Assembly: GCA_037721215.1 (NCBI GenBank)
Contig: JBBJNV010000004.1
Coordinates: 94,557-158,556 of the forward strand
Direction of reading: 5' to 3'
Source of the DNA: Gemmatimonadaceae bacterium
GTDB lineage: Bacteria > Gemmatimonadota > Gemmatimonadetes > Gemmatimonadales > Gemmatimonadaceae
Length of the DNA stretch: 64,000 bases
Program-made: the position numbers and the translations under genes
Shown here: in pieces, positions 17,165 through 27,139 of the stretch
How the letters are laid out: each line of letters opens with the position of its first letter
Numbering within the stretch: the first letter of the stretch is position 1
Notes under the pieces: model-generated
Databases searched by the model: none
What the model saw: the letters and a program-made list of their open reading frames with translations, nothing else
Told to the model about the DNA's origin: nothing

Positions 17165-19267
17165 ATGAGACATCTGAAATTGGTAATGGCTGTACTGCTG
17201 TCTGGAACTCCATTCGCATCGATTGGCGCGCAACAGAACGGGTCGATGGTCCCACCTCCGGTCGCTACGCGCGAGGTGCATGAGACGTCGATCCACGGCT
17301 ACAAGCTGAGCGACGATTACTTCTGGCTGAGGCGAAAGGCAGACCCGGCGGTTCGCGCGTATCTGGAAGCGGAGAATGCGTATACCGTCGCAAAGATGAA
17401 ACACACCGATTCGCTGCAGCAGCGGCTTTACGACGAGATCGTCGGCCACGTAAAGCAGACCGATCTGAGTGTTCCTTACCGGCGCGGAGCGTACCTCTAC
17501 TACTCAAAGACCGAAACGGGAAAGCAATACCCAGTCTACGTTCGCAAGCCGGTTACGGGCGGCCCGGAACAGGTGATGCTCGACCAGAACGAGCTGGCAA
17601 AGGGTCTGGGTTATTATGCCATCGGCGCACGCGTTGTCAGCGATGACGACTCGCTCCTCGCGTTCACTTTTGACAGCACGGGATACAGGCAGTACACACT
17701 CCGGATCAAGAACCTCCGTACCGGCAGGATGCTGCCGGACCGCGTCACCCGGGTCGGCAGCGTCGTATGGTCGACCGACGGCCGCACCCTCTTCGTCACG
17801 ACGGAAGATTCGATCACCAAACGGTCCGACAAGTTCTGGCGGCACCCCGTCGGCGGCGACAGTATGAGCCTGCTGTTCAACGAAAGAGACGAACTTTTCG
17901 ACGTCTATGCTCATCGGTCGCTCAACCGGGAGATGATTTTTCTCCAGAGTGCTGCCAAAACTACATCGGAGATGCACTACCTCCCCGCCGGCAATCCTTC
18001 TGCCGGCCTCAGGGTAATCCTGCCGCGCGAAACCGGGCACGAGTACGACGCCGATTACGACGCCGGCCGCTTTTACCTCCGAACGAACAGGAACGCCCGA
18101 AACTTCCGCGTGGTCAGCGCCCCGGTCAGTGCGCCATCCAGCTGGACTGATGTGGTCGCCGGCAAACCAGGCGTCAAGATTTCCAACGTCGAATTCTTTC
18201 GCGACCACATGGTGCTATCCGAGCGCGAGGGCGGCCTTCCATATCTTCGCATCATGGACAAGAAGACGGGCGCCTCGCACCGTGTGGCGACGTCGGAGCC
18301 GGCGTTCTCGATGGGAACGACATCGAATGCCGAGTACGACACGAATCGCATTCAATATTCCTACAACTCGCTGGTCACCCCGCCCTCGACATTCGAATAC
18401 GACATGTCGGCCAGATCGCGTAAGCTTCTCAAGCAGCAGGAGGTTCCGGGATACGCCGCGCAGGGGTACGAATCGCGCAGGATATGGGCGAACGCGCGCG
18501 ACGGCACAAAGGTACCTGTATCGCTCGTGTACAAAAAGGGAACGAAGATTGATGGATCGGCGCCGATGCTCCTCTACGCGTACGGTTCGTACGGTTCGTC
18601 TCAGGACGCAGCCTTTTCGTCAAGCCGGCTTTCCCTGCTCGACCGCGGGTTCATCTGGGCTGTCGCAAATATTCGCGGCGGCGGCGAGCTCGGAGAGGAA
18701 TGGCGTGAAGCCGGACGGATGATGAACAAGATGAACACGTTCACTGATTTCATCGACGTGGCCGACTATCTCGTGAAGACCAGGTACACATCGAATGATC
18801 GGCTGATGATCCAGGGAGGCTCGGCCGGTGGTCTTCTGATGGGAGCGGTCGTGAACATGAGGCCCGAACTTTTCAGGGCCGCCATCGCGGCGGTACCGTT
18901 TGTAGATGTGATAAACACCATGCTCGATGCCTCCCTTCCCCTCACCACAAGTGAGTACATCGAATGGGGTAATCCGAACGACAAGGCGGCGTTCGACTAC
19001 ATGATGACGTATTCGCCATACGACAACATCAAGGCCCAGCGTTATCCGGCAATGCTCGTGGAAGTTTCTCTCAACGACAGTCAGGTGCCTTACTGGGAAG
19101 GAGCAAAGTTCGTGGCGAAGCTGCGAAGCATGAAGAAAGACGACAACCTGCTGCTTCTGAAGACGAACACGGGCGCGGGGCACGGCGGCGCGTCGGGCCG
19201 ATACGACCGCTTCAGGGAGATCGCGTTCGAGTACGCGTTTCTCCTGAGTCAGATACCGAAGCAGTAG
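17165..19267 (+). CDS. Oligopeptidase B-like serine peptidase (family S9A)
   Basis: 700 residues from ATG 17165, preceded by GGAGAG at ideal spacing. A signal peptide (LVMAVLLSGTPFASIGAQQ) predicts export. The N-terminal propeller is followed by the peptidase domain: nucleophile Ser553 in GGSAGG, Asp638 in LNDSQVPYWEGAKF, and His673 in GAGHGGASGRYDR; ANIRGGGELGEEW is the S9A hallmark. Oligopeptidase B-type enzymes cut short peptides after basic residues, but prolyl specificity is not excluded. Followed after 27 bases by sixA. Confidence 0.92.
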   Translation: MRHLKLVMAVLLSGTPFASIGAQQNGSMVPPPVATREVHETSIHGYKLSDDYFWLRRKADPAVRAYLEAENAYTVAKMKHTDSLQQRLYDEIVGHVKQTDLSVPYRRGAYLYYSKTETGKQYPVYVRKPVTGGPEQVMLDQNELAKGLGYYAIGARVVSDDDSLLAFTFDSTGYRQYTLRIKNLRTGRMLPDRVTRVGSVVWSTDGRTLFVTTEDSITKRSDKFWRHPVGGDSMSLLFNERDELFDVYAHRSLNREMIFLQSAAKTTSEMHYLPAGNPSAGLRVILPRETGHEYDADYDAGRFYLRTNRNARNFRVVSAPVSAPSSWTDVVAGKPGVKISNVEFFRDHMVLSEREGGLPYLRIMDKKTGASHRVATSEPAFSMGTTSNAEYDTNRIQYSYNSLVTPPSTFEYDMSARSRKLLKQQEVPGYAAQGYESRRIWANARDGTKVPVSLVYKKGTKIDGSAPMLLYAYGSYGSSQDAAFSSSRLSLLDRGFIWAVANIRGGGELGEEWREAGRMMNKMNTFTDFIDVADYLVKTRYTSNDRLMIQGGSAGGLLMGAVVNMRPELFRAAIAAVPFVDVINTMLDASLPLTTSEYIEWGNPNDKAAFDYMMTYSPYDNIKAQRYPAMLVEVSLNDSQVPYWEGAKFVAKLRSMKKDDNLLLLKTNTGAGHGGASGRYDRFREIAFEYAFLLSQIPKQ

Positions 19268-19294
19268 GCAAACGCTGCACCGAGGTCATCGATC

Positions 19295-19804
19295 ATGAAA
19301 CTGCTGGTCATACGTCACGCCATCGCAAAAGACAGGGAAAAATTCGCCGAGTCCGGTGAATCGGATGATCTCCGGCCGATTACGACGACGGGCGAAAAAA
19401 AGATGAGAAGGATCGCGAAGGCGCTGGTTGATGAAATCGGAGATGTCGACCGTCTCGCCACCAGCCCGCTGACGCGCGCGATGGAAACTGCCAGGATTGT
19501 CGCTGACGCTTACGGAATCGACGACCCCGAAGTCACGGACTCGCTTGTGCCTGAAGCGCGCCCGGAGCAGTTCGAGGAGTGGTGCGGGGCTTCCACGGAG
19601 ACGAGCGTGCTCGGAATAGTCGGCCATGAGCCGCATCTTGGCGCACTCGTCACATGGCTGCTGACCGCGAGTCAGGAGTCGCGCATTCTCCTCAAGAAAG
19701 GGGGCGCCTGCCTGCTGGAGTTCGAGCTGCAGCCACGCCGCGATTCGGGAACGCTGCTGTGGCTGCTTACTCCTGCTCAGTTGAGGAAAATGGCCCGCCG
19801 TTAG
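19295..19804 (+). CDS. sixA: SixA-type phosphohistidine phosphatase
   Basis: 169 residues. The histidine-phosphatase signature MKLLVIRHAIA is at the start (RHA), Arg in TSPLTRAMETARI, and the second catalytic His in GIVGHEPHLG. SixA removes phosphate from histidine, originally on ArcB. The small size and absence of other domains fit SixA rather than phosphoglycerate mutase. Located between two S9 peptidase genes with short gaps, so likely one transcription unit, but a functional link is not evident. Confidence 0.9.
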   Translation: MKLLVIRHAIAKDREKFAESGESDDLRPITTTGEKKMRRIAKALVDEIGDVDRLATSPLTRAMETARIVADAYGIDDPEVTDSLVPEARPEQFEEWCGASTETSVLGIVGHEPHLGALVTWLLTASQESRILLKKGGACLLEFELQPRRDSGTLLWLLTPAQLRKMARR

Positions 19805-19864
19805 TCGGCCCCCCTGGCCGCAGAACGTCTTGCGATCACCACACCCCAGCCCGATTGTTCGTCC

Positions 19865-22003
19865 ATGCGAGCTCTCATAAAGCACATCATCGTCGCCCTC
19901 GGGCTGACATTCCCATCCGCGGCCGCAACCGCGCAAAGTCAGGCGCAGTTCACGATCGAGCAGATCACGAGCTACCCCTTCCCGAACGAACTCACCGCCT
20001 CGGCATCCGGCAGCAGAATCGCGTGGGCGGTCAATGAACGCGGCCAGCGAAATGTGTGGGTGGCCGAGGGACCTCAGTGGCGGGCACGCCGTCTCACGAG
20101 CTACCTCGCCGATGACGGTCAGGAACTCACCAGCATCGCGATTACCGCCGACGGAAGGCACGTAACCTACGTTCGCGGCGGCGAGCATAGCGCAAACTGG
20201 CAGGGGACTCCGCCCAATCCCGCGTCAAGTCCGTCCGCACCCAAAGTGCAGATATGGAGTGTGCCGTTCGACGGATGCGTCGCAACGGGGAAGCCCTGCG
20301 CGCCAAAGTTGCTCGCCGATGGCGATGATCCAGAAGTTTCGCCACGCGGCGACCGGCTGGTATTCGTGAGAGACCGGCAGGCATGGACAGTTCCCACTAA
20401 TGGAGCCTCCGCCGCAACGCGGCTATTCACAGCCAATGGCGAGATCACTGAGATGCAGTGGTCGCCGGACGGCAGCCGGATCGCGTTCGTCTCCGCGCGC
20501 GGCACCCACGCATTCATCGGCGTATTCACAAACGACTCGACGCCCATCCTGTGGACTGCGCCGACCACCTCGCGCGACGCTTCGCCACGCTGGTCCCCCG
20601 ACGGAACGCGCATAGCGTTCGTGCGGAATCCCGGGAGCGGCGGCTCCCCCGACTCCATTCTCGTCCGGCCCCGCAGACGTTGGTCGCTCTGGACCGCAAA
20701 CGCAGCGACCGGCGAAGCGAGGATGATCTGGGACGCGCCAGACAAGTCGTACCCGTCGACGCACGGCGGAACCAACCTGCACTGGGGGGCAGGCGAACGA
20801 ATCGCCTTCCTCTCCAACGCAGCCGGCCAGGCGCAGCTCTATTCAATTCCGGCGAGCGGTGGCGCGCCGCTCCTGTTGACGCCGGGCAGCTACATGGCTG
20901 AACACATCTCACTCAGCCCCGACCGCCGGTTCCTGTTATTTGCCGGAAACGCCGGACGTGACTCGAACGATGTTGACCGCCGCCATATTGTAAGGGTTCC
21001 CATAGATCGCGCTGCGCCCGAAGTCCTGACATCCGGCGCCGGCCTCGAGTGGAGCCCGATCGTAACAGGCGACGGGCGGTCGATCGCCTACATCGGTGCT
21101 ACGACACAGCGCCCCCCGCTTCCCGCGGTGATGCCGGCTGGTGGCGGCAATCCGTCGTGGATCGGCGCTGACCGCATACCCCCCAATTTCCCAGCCGCGC
21201 TCGTGGTTCCATCAAAGGTGATCATCAGATCGCCCGACGGCATCGCGGTTCATTCGCAACTGTTCAACACTGGAGGCGCTGGTCGGAAGCCGGCCATCGT
21301 CTACGTGCACGGCGGCCCGCCACGACAGATGCTCCTCGGCTGGCATTACTCCGACTACTACACCAACGCCTACGCTCTCAACCAGTATCTCGCGAGCAGA
21401 GGCTTCGTCGTACTGTCAGTGAACTACCGTCTCGGCATCGGCTACGGCCGCGACTTTCAGCAGGCGAAACGCGCTGGCGCGCAGGGCGCATCGGAGTACC
21501 AGGATGTGCGAAGAGCAGCAGAGTGGCTTAGAGCGCAGCCGTTTGTCGATCCAGACAGGGTCGGAATATATGGCGGGTCGTACGGGGGCTTTCTCACCGC
21601 GATGGCGCTGGCACGCAACTCCGATCTCTTCGCTGCCGGCGTCGACATCCACGGCGTACACGATTGGACGACAGAGCGAGCGCGGGGCTTGATGAACCGC
21701 GAGCGCTACGAAGAGGCACCGGATATTGTCCGCGCGATCAAAACCATGTGGACATCGTCGCCGGTTTCATACATGAAGACCTGGAAGTCGCCGGTGCTTC
21801 TCATTCACGGTGACGATGACCGTAACGTCAGGTTCAGCCAGACCGTGGATCTCGCGCGCCGGCTCTCGGCACAGGGCGTGCCGTTCGAGGAGCTGGTGAT
21901 CCCTGACGACACCCATCACTTCATGCGGCACTCGAACTTCGTGCGTGTCAATACTGCGACCGCTGAGTTTCTTTTGCGCAAGCTCGCGCCCCGCCGCAAG
22001 TAG
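19865..22003 (+). CDS. Secreted S9 family peptidase (acylaminoacyl/dipeptidyl type)
   Basis: 712 residues with a signal peptide (LIKHIIVALGLTFPSAAATA). The N-terminal propeller has PD40 repeats such as MQWSPDGSRIAF and PRWSPDGTRIAF. The C-terminal hydrolase has Ser572 in YGGSYGGFLTA, HGGPPRQM forming the oxyanion region, Asp in HGDDDRNVRFSQ, and His in DDTHHFM. This fits S9C/S9B peptidases that trim N-terminal residues from peptides. It ends 60 bp before a convergent kinase gene. Confidence 0.9.
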   Translation: MRALIKHIIVALGLTFPSAAATAQSQAQFTIEQITSYPFPNELTASASGSRIAWAVNERGQRNVWVAEGPQWRARRLTSYLADDGQELTSIAITADGRHVTYVRGGEHSANWQGTPPNPASSPSAPKVQIWSVPFDGCVATGKPCAPKLLADGDDPEVSPRGDRLVFVRDRQAWTVPTNGASAATRLFTANGEITEMQWSPDGSRIAFVSARGTHAFIGVFTNDSTPILWTAPTTSRDASPRWSPDGTRIAFVRNPGSGGSPDSILVRPRRRWSLWTANAATGEARMIWDAPDKSYPSTHGGTNLHWGAGERIAFLSNAAGQAQLYSIPASGGAPLLLTPGSYMAEHISLSPDRRFLLFAGNAGRDSNDVDRRHIVRVPIDRAAPEVLTSGAGLEWSPIVTGDGRSIAYIGATTQRPPLPAVMPAGGGNPSWIGADRIPPNFPAALVVPSKVIIRSPDGIAVHSQLFNTGGAGRKPAIVYVHGGPPRQMLLGWHYSDYYTNAYALNQYLASRGFVVLSVNYRLGIGYGRDFQQAKRAGAQGASEYQDVRRAAEWLRAQPFVDPDRVGIYGGSYGGFLTAMALARNSDLFAAGVDIHGVHDWTTERARGLMNRERYEEAPDIVRAIKTMWTSSPVSYMKTWKSPVLLIHGDDDRNVRFSQTVDLARRLSAQGVPFEELVIPDDTHHFMRHSNFVRVNTATAEFLLRKLAPRRK

Positions 22004-22062
22004 AATCGATCCAGGGTGTCGTTGCAATAGACTGAGCCAACGCTTCGCTGAACGACCCAGAG

Positions 22063-24222
22063 TCAGACGCCGCGCCCCGTGCCCGCCGAGTCCTGGTCCA
22101 GTTGCACCGTCAGCGCAGCAACGCGATCGCCAAACTCCTCACGCGTAGCATCGCCTGCCCGACCGGACGCTGCAGAAACCGCGGCCCACAGACCCTCCAG
22201 CACCGCAACGTGCATCCTGCGTCGGCCGCGCGTGATTTGATGGGAATCCCGCATTCGATGTACGACCTCGAGCTGCTGCTGGAGCAGTACCCGTAACTCG
22301 CGCTGCTCGCCGGTATTTTCACTCGCAGGTCCGCCAAGCATCGTGAGGCGCTCGGATAATCTGGCGACCTCTGACTCGTTTGCGTTGCGGTCGAGGGACG
22401 CAAGCGCCTTGTCGACGCGCTGCACAGCTCGGAGGGTGTTGTCCGCGAGTTCTTCGGCCGCCTTTCTCACTTCCATGCTTTCGCCAGCCAGCGATGCAAG
22501 CTGCTCCCTTATCGCGCGATAGATATCGGCGGGACTATCCATCTGCGGCGGTCGTACACGGCCTTTGGATGACCACAGAAGGCGAGCCATTGCCGACTCG
22601 CTCCACACGGGAGACGCCGCGGTCGCCCCAAAAAGAAACCGCGCCGAGTCGACCGCACCGAGTCGCTGTTTTCGTGCCCAGACAAACGCGAACAGTGTTA
22701 TCGCTGCCGCCACCACGACCATCCCTCCCTCGATAGCGAAAAACACTGTGTCAGCCACGCGAGACCCTGCCGACGTCAGTCTTTCGCGGACCACCATGAT
22801 CAAGGGCACAAGCACTATCACTCCGCTCAGTGCAAGCCGGGTCATTCGAGCCGGCAGTGGCAGCCTGGTCCATACATCCGACGGGCGCCGCAGCCGTTTT
22901 GGCCACCACATCCCCCACCACTCGGGAGGCCACGACGCAACGCGCAGCATCTGCAGCGAGCCGATCCCGTTGCGCCCCACGTTCCAGACATGAAGCATGA
23001 GACCGAGCGGAACGAGCAGCGCAATAACCAGCAACAATGCACGCTCAGCGGGAGATCGATGCGTCAGCAGCCCGAACGAGACCCACGCCGATACCCATAT
23101 GAAAGCATACGGCCCAAAACTTGGCAGATCTTTTATTCCCTCAGGCAGTCCGTCGTCGGCTATCCCTCTGACGCGGACAAGCGCCTCCTTCAGAGAGCGG
23201 GCGTCCGGCCATCGATTCGCGCGGTCGCGTGAAAGGCAGCGCATGACGATCGCCGCCAGCTCTTCGGGCACCGACGGAACCAGCTTCAGAAGGTCTGCCG
23301 GCTCTTGCGACAGTCGTGCGTGCATCAGCTCAACCGAACTGCCGCCAGCGAATGGCGCTCGTCCACACAGCATGACGTAACTGACCGCACCAAGGGAATA
23401 GATGTCACTTCTCTCGTCGATGTCGGCCAGTCCGAGGGTCTGCTCCGGAGACATGTAGTCAGGAGTTCCAAAAACCATTCCCGACTCGGTCAACCCATCA
23501 GTGAGCCCCGGCATCTTCGAGATCCCGAAATCAGCGAGTACGCTCCTCCCCGATTCTTCGTCGAGCAGCACGTTCGCCGGCTTGATGTCGCGATGAATCA
23601 CGGAGAGTCGGTGCGCGCAATCCAGTGCGTCCGCCACTTCCATCATTATCCTGTGCGCCTCGATCCATGGAAGGCGGCCGCGACGGTTCAGGCGTTCCGC
23701 GAGAGATTCTCCGCGAACGTAGCCCATCACGAAGTACCACACGCCCGGTAACTCCCCAAACGTGTGGAGCTGAAGAATTCCGGGATGTGAAAGCTGGGCA
23801 ACAATGCGAGCCTCTCGCCGAAAGCGCTCGCGGCCCTCCACCGAAACGAGCAGATCGGGCCGCAGCACCTTGATCGCTACCAACCGTTCGAGCGCCACTT
23901 CCTTTGCCAGATAGACGGCACCCATGCCACCGCGTCCAAGCTGGCGGACGATTTCGTAATGGGGTGCGAGGGCTTTCTCGAGCACCGTGCGGTATTCCGA
24001 ATCCTGCTCAACCGCAATTTCGGCGGCGGTTTCCGCTATCGCCTTGCGCGCGCCCGGGATGCTGTCGGGACCATCATGCGCAGCGAGGAGTGACTCGACT
24101 TCAGTACGACATTCCTCATCGTCCGCGCAGCGACTGGCGATGAGGGCCGATCGATCTGCGGGCTCCGCCGCGAGGGCCGCCGAGAAAACAGTCTTGATCT
24201 CCTCCCAGCGCTCGGGCGTCAC
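22063..24222 (-). CDS. Ser/Thr protein kinase with multi-pass membrane C-terminus
   Basis: 719 residues from GTG 24222, whose TGA-overlapping start couples it to the upstream sigma factor. An N-terminal helical block (TPERWEEIKTVFSAALAAE) precedes the kinase domain (about 80-345): GRGGMGAVY, VAIKVL, HRDIKPAN, DFG, SPEQ. The C-terminal half has four hydrophobic helices, including LLLVIALLVPLGLMLHVW and MVVVAAAITLFAFVWA, then a long helical coiled-coil-like tail (about 570-700). No extracytoplasmic sensor domain is seen, so the sensor may be the membrane part or the coil. Confidence 0.88.
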   Translation of the reverse strand: MTPERWEEIKTVFSAALAAEPADRSALIASRCADDEECRTEVESLLAAHDGPDSIPGARKAIAETAAEIAVEQDSEYRTVLEKALAPHYEIVRQLGRGGMGAVYLAKEVALERLVAIKVLRPDLLVSVEGRERFRREARIVAQLSHPGILQLHTFGELPGVWYFVMGYVRGESLAERLNRRGRLPWIEAHRIMMEVADALDCAHRLSVIHRDIKPANVLLDEESGRSVLADFGISKMPGLTDGLTESGMVFGTPDYMSPEQTLGLADIDERSDIYSLGAVSYVMLCGRAPFAGGSSVELMHARLSQEPADLLKLVPSVPEELAAIVMRCLSRDRANRWPDARSLKEALVRVRGIADDGLPEGIKDLPSFGPYAFIWVSAWVSFGLLTHRSPAERALLLVIALLVPLGLMLHVWNVGRNGIGSLQMLRVASWPPEWWGMWWPKRLRRPSDVWTRLPLPARMTRLALSGVIVLVPLIMVVRERLTSAGSRVADTVFFAIEGGMVVVAAAITLFAFVWARKQRLGAVDSARFLFGATAASPVWSESAMARLLWSSKGRVRPPQMDSPADIYRAIREQLASLAGESMEVRKAAEELADNTLRAVQRVDKALASLDRNANESEVARLSERLTMLGGPASENTGEQRELRVLLQQQLEVVHRMRDSHQITRGRRRMHVAVLEGLWAAVSAASGRAGDATREEFGDRVAALTVQLDQDSAGTGRGV

Positions 24223-24836
24223 GCCGCACCAAGCGCGCGGCGAAGCCAGCTGCGCGCAATCACCCACTCGCGCTTGACCGTCGCCGGGGACACATCGAGA
24301 GCCTCGGCAGTTTCTTCGATGTTCAGGCCGCTGAAGTATCGCATCTCCACCAGCCTGGCTTGGAACGGATCGATCGCACCAAGCGCGTCGAGTGCGTCAT
24401 GGAGCACTATCACATCGAGTGAAGCCGATCCTTCCGCACCCGCCACTACGCCATCGAGTGTCACCTGAATCGCCCCGCCACCGCGTTTGGCAGCCAGTCG
24501 CTCGCGCGCGTGATCAACAAGGATTCGGCGCATGACCTGCGCGGCTATCGCGAAAAAATGGGCCCGGCTCCGGTATACCGCGCGGTCCTGGTCTACGAGC
24601 TTGAGATATGCCTCGTGCAGAAGAGCCGTGGGCTGCAGTGAATGACCCGGGGACTCTCGCCTCATCGCGCGATCTGCAACGCGGCGCAGCTCCTCGTAGA
24701 TAATCGGCAGGAGTCGATCTATCGCGGATTCGTCGCCTCGTCTCCACGCCATAAGGAGCTGCGTTACGTCTGATCCCGAAGACTCGGATGGTGAAGTGAC
24801 GATCCTTCCATTGTGCGTGGCCGAGCGACGATACAA
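24219..24836 (-). CDS. ECF sigma factor (kinase-linked, TIGR02999-like)
   Basis: 205 residues. Region 2 is DRLLPIIYEELRRVADRAMR to MRRILVDHARERLAAKRGGG; region 4 is ALGAIDPFQARLVEMRYFSG through NIEETAEALDVSPATVKREW. The RRILVDHAR and KRGGG patterns are typical of ECF sigma factors in Acidobacteriota and Gemmatimonadota that sit beside PknB kinases. No anti-sigma factor gene is adjacent, and the coupled kinase may control it, as known for some ECF-STK pairs. Its promoter is probably in the 106 bp divergent gap to the DUF1028 gene. Confidence 0.9.
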   Translation of the reverse strand: MYRRSATHNGRIVTSPSESSGSDVTQLLMAWRRGDESAIDRLLPIIYEELRRVADRAMRRESPGHSLQPTALLHEAYLKLVDQDRAVYRSRAHFFAIAAQVMRRILVDHARERLAAKRGGGAIQVTLDGVVAGAEGSASLDVIVLHDALDALGAIDPFQARLVEMRYFSGLNIEETAEALDVSPATVKREWVIARSWLRRALGAA

Positions 24837-24942
24837 CCGGGCGACCGGCCAGTCAACTATTTGAACCCGTGTGCCGGGACGTTGCGGGCAGGCAGGGTGT
24901 CACGCCGGCAGGGGCGTCCGCGATAGTCACTACATTGTCAAT

Positions 24943-26001
24943 ATGAATCAATTATTTCCGCTGGTCGCAGCGTGCATGGTGGCGGCGACAATAAATACGC
25001 CGCTTGCGGCACAGGAACCCGCGAGCTGGGGAGAAACCCTCGAGTTCAATACGTTCTCGATCGCCGCGGTAGATCCGCGAACGAAGGAATCCGGAGTCGC
25101 AGTCACTACTCGCGTCGCGTGCGTCGGCAATGGGGTGCCGTGGGTACGGGCTGGTGTCGGCGCTGTCGCAACCCAGGCGGCAACACGCACGGAACACGGC
25201 CCGCAGATTCTCGATCGGATGGCAAAGGGCATGGCGCCGGCCGAAGCGCTTCGGCGACAGATCGCTGCGGACACCGGAGCAGCACAGAGGCAGGTCGGAG
25301 TGATCTCGACGGATGGCCGAAGCGCCCAGCATACCGGCGCTGGAACGACGGCGTGGGCGGGTCATCGAGCCGGTCCCAACTACGTCGCTCAGGGGAATCT
25401 GCTCGTCGGTCCAGCGGTACTCGACGCAGTCGCCGCAAATTTCGAAGCGACCGCCGGCACTCCGCGTCACCTCGCAGATCGTCTCATCGATGCCATCGCC
25501 GCCGGACACGCGGCAGGGGGCGACGCGAGAAAGGGCCGTTCGCAATCCGCCGCGGTGGTGGTCGCCGACCCGCGGCCGGGCCGTTCCCGCCGAACGGACG
25601 GGATTACTGCTTTCATCAACGTTTGCGAGCATCCCGACCCAGTGGCAGAGCTCCGCCGCATCTACAACACAATCTCGCAGACACTCGGCTTCCGAACGCT
25701 CGAGCATTTCGCCGGAAATGATGTCTGGCAACTCAAAGTGATGTTGCATGCACTTGGCGCTTATCGCCCTGGCACACCGGAGCTCGCGCGCGACTCCACC
25801 GCGCTTGTTTACAACGCTGAGACAGTCGTAGCGGTCGATGCGTTCCGCTTTTCGGAGAAGCTGGCGGGCCCATCGCTGGGATCACCTTCGGGGCTGGTCG
25901 ATGCGGAGACCGTCGCGCGGCTGTGGTCAGCGCTGAATCGCGCGGGGAAAGCGCGCGCAGTCCGGGAAAAATTGATGGAGGTCACCGCCGTCCGGCGATG
26001 A
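24943..26001 (+). CDS. Secreted DUF1028 protein
   Basis: 352 residues from ATG 24943 with signal peptide MNQLFPLVAACMVAATINTP ending near LAAQ. The DUF1028 block begins NTFSIAAVDPRTKESGVAVT and continues with VPWVRAGVGAVATQAATRTE, GPQILDRMAKGMAPAEALRR and GRSAQHTGAGT. The Ntn-hydrolase-like fold of this family is inferred, and activity is unknown. The C-terminal 80 residues resemble a peptidoglycan-binding-like extension seen in some relatives (LVDAETVARLWSALNRAGKA). Confidence 0.85.
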   Translation: MNQLFPLVAACMVAATINTPLAAQEPASWGETLEFNTFSIAAVDPRTKESGVAVTTRVACVGNGVPWVRAGVGAVATQAATRTEHGPQILDRMAKGMAPAEALRRQIAADTGAAQRQVGVISTDGRSAQHTGAGTTAWAGHRAGPNYVAQGNLLVGPAVLDAVAANFEATAGTPRHLADRLIDAIAAGHAAGGDARKGRSQSAAVVVADPRPGRSRRTDGITAFINVCEHPDPVAELRRIYNTISQTLGFRTLEHFAGNDVWQLKVMLHALGAYRPGTPELARDSTALVYNAETVVAVDAFRFSEKLAGPSLGSPSGLVDAETVARLWSALNRAGKARAVREKLMEVTAVRR

Positions 26002-26003
26002 TG

Positions 26004-26396
26004 TCAAGCCCACTCCTTCGACCACGTATCTGCTACCATCCTCCCCTTCACTGCATCATCTACAACGAGGATCAATTGATTGCCGTGATCGCTGTATAGC
26101 ACTTCGATGTTGACCTGAGCGTCGGCCATCCTCCGCGTGAGCGCGCCTAGCTGACCCGGCACCGCCTGCCTGAGACGCTGGACAACTTCGTCGCGAACGG
26201 CAAGCACACGAATCCCGGCGCCTTCCAGCGCATCACGAGCAGCTTCGCCGTCGGTGAAAAGGAAATGCGCGATGGCGCGTCCGTGCACCACCCAGGCACC
26301 TCCGCCCTCGACACTTACCCCCGCCCGGCCCAGCGCCTCACCCATTTCGGCCAGCGCTCCGGGACAGTCATCGAGTTCTATCGCCAAGTCCTTCAT
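26004..26396 (-). CDS. Tandem ACT-domain protein
   Basis: 130 residues with two ACT-like halves: MKDLAIELDDCPGALAEMGE (first) and VLAVRDEVVQRLRQAVPGQL then VNIEVLYSDHGNQLILVVDD (second). Such small stand-alone ACT proteins probably bind amino acids and act as regulators; the ligand is unknown. The start overlaps the OsmC stop (ATGA), so it is the second gene of a two-gene operon. Confidence 0.85.
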   Translation of the reverse strand: MKDLAIELDDCPGALAEMGEALGRAGVSVEGGGAWVVHGRAIAHFLFTDGEAARDALEGAGIRVLAVRDEVVQRLRQAVPGQLGALTRRMADAQVNIEVLYSDHGNQLILVVDDAVKGRMVADTWSKEWA

Positions 26397-26884
26397 TGCT
26401 GAGATTCAGTCTTCGAACGAACTCTCACAATCGCAGCATGGTGGATGGGCACACTGCAGGACGCGGCGACGAAACACGCCTTGTGCGCTTCCTCATGCAG
26501 GTCCATTGCAACGGACTGTTTCTCCCCGTCGTCGATCGTTACAACCGGGTTCAGGACGACCCGCTCGAATTTGCCATTCCAGTCGGCGTCGAGCACGAGC
26601 ATACCCTGCGCATTGTCCTCGTACGCGACGACTGACACGCCTTTTCGGGCGCACAGCGCAAGGTACGTGAGCATATGACAAGCCGAGATTGACGCGACAA
26701 ACAGATCTTCGGGGTTGTTCAGCGCGGGATTCCCGCGAAACATCGGGTCAGCGCTTCCGCGCATATCAGGCTTCCCGTGCACAGCTACGGTGTAGTCCCT
26801 GCCATACCCGGCGTAAGTCGATGTGCCTGTGCCGAGATTGCCGTTCCATTCCAGCCGGGTTGTGTACTCGTGCGTTTTTGACAT
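26393..26884 (-). CDS. OsmC/Ohr-family thiol peroxidase-like protein
   Basis: 163 residues. Conserved catalytic cysteines are visible in SISACHMLTYLALCARKG and ACFVAASCSVPIHHA, and Arg/Glu in NPEDLFVASIS. OsmC-type proteins reduce organic hydroperoxides with a cysteine pair. The GTSTYAGYGRDYTV start fits the YedF/OsmC subfamily found in many environmental bacteria. Promoter probably in the 26885-27020 gap. Confidence 0.88.
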   Translation of the reverse strand: MSKTHEYTTRLEWNGNLGTGTSTYAGYGRDYTVAVHGKPDMRGSADPMFRGNPALNNPEDLFVASISACHMLTYLALCARKGVSVVAYEDNAQGMLVLDADWNGKFERVVLNPVVTIDDGEKQSVAMDLHEEAHKACFVAASCSVPIHHAAIVRVRSKTESQQ

Positions 26885-27024
26885 GGACGCCTTCTGCCGT
26901 AGGAATTGGAGCCGATCTGCAGTGAGGAATATGGTCTACCGCCGCCGGCGGGGCATATCCTCGCGCTCAGACGACACAGGCGTGACGGTGCAGAATTTGA
27001 ACTGATACGAAGCAGAGGGGTTGT

Positions 27025-27058
27025 GAAAAGAGGGGGCGCATTTGCGCTCCCTCTTTTC
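27025..27058. terminator. Strong GC-rich hairpin, terminator-like
   Basis: GAAAAGAGGGGGCGCA, a TTT loop, then TGCGCTCCCTCTTTTC form a near-perfect 15-bp stem with one mismatch, flanked by A/T tracts on both sides. It lies between the divergent OsmC and MATE genes, where no visible gene would be terminated on the + strand. It may be bidirectional or end a short RNA. Nothing else is recognisable in 26885-27139. Confidence 0.6.
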
Positions 27059-27139
27059 ATTTCCGTATTCTGATCGCACTCGATTTCTGGGCGTTATAAG
27101 ACGCGCCCCTCCGAATGGCTCCCAATATTGGGTTAATCA

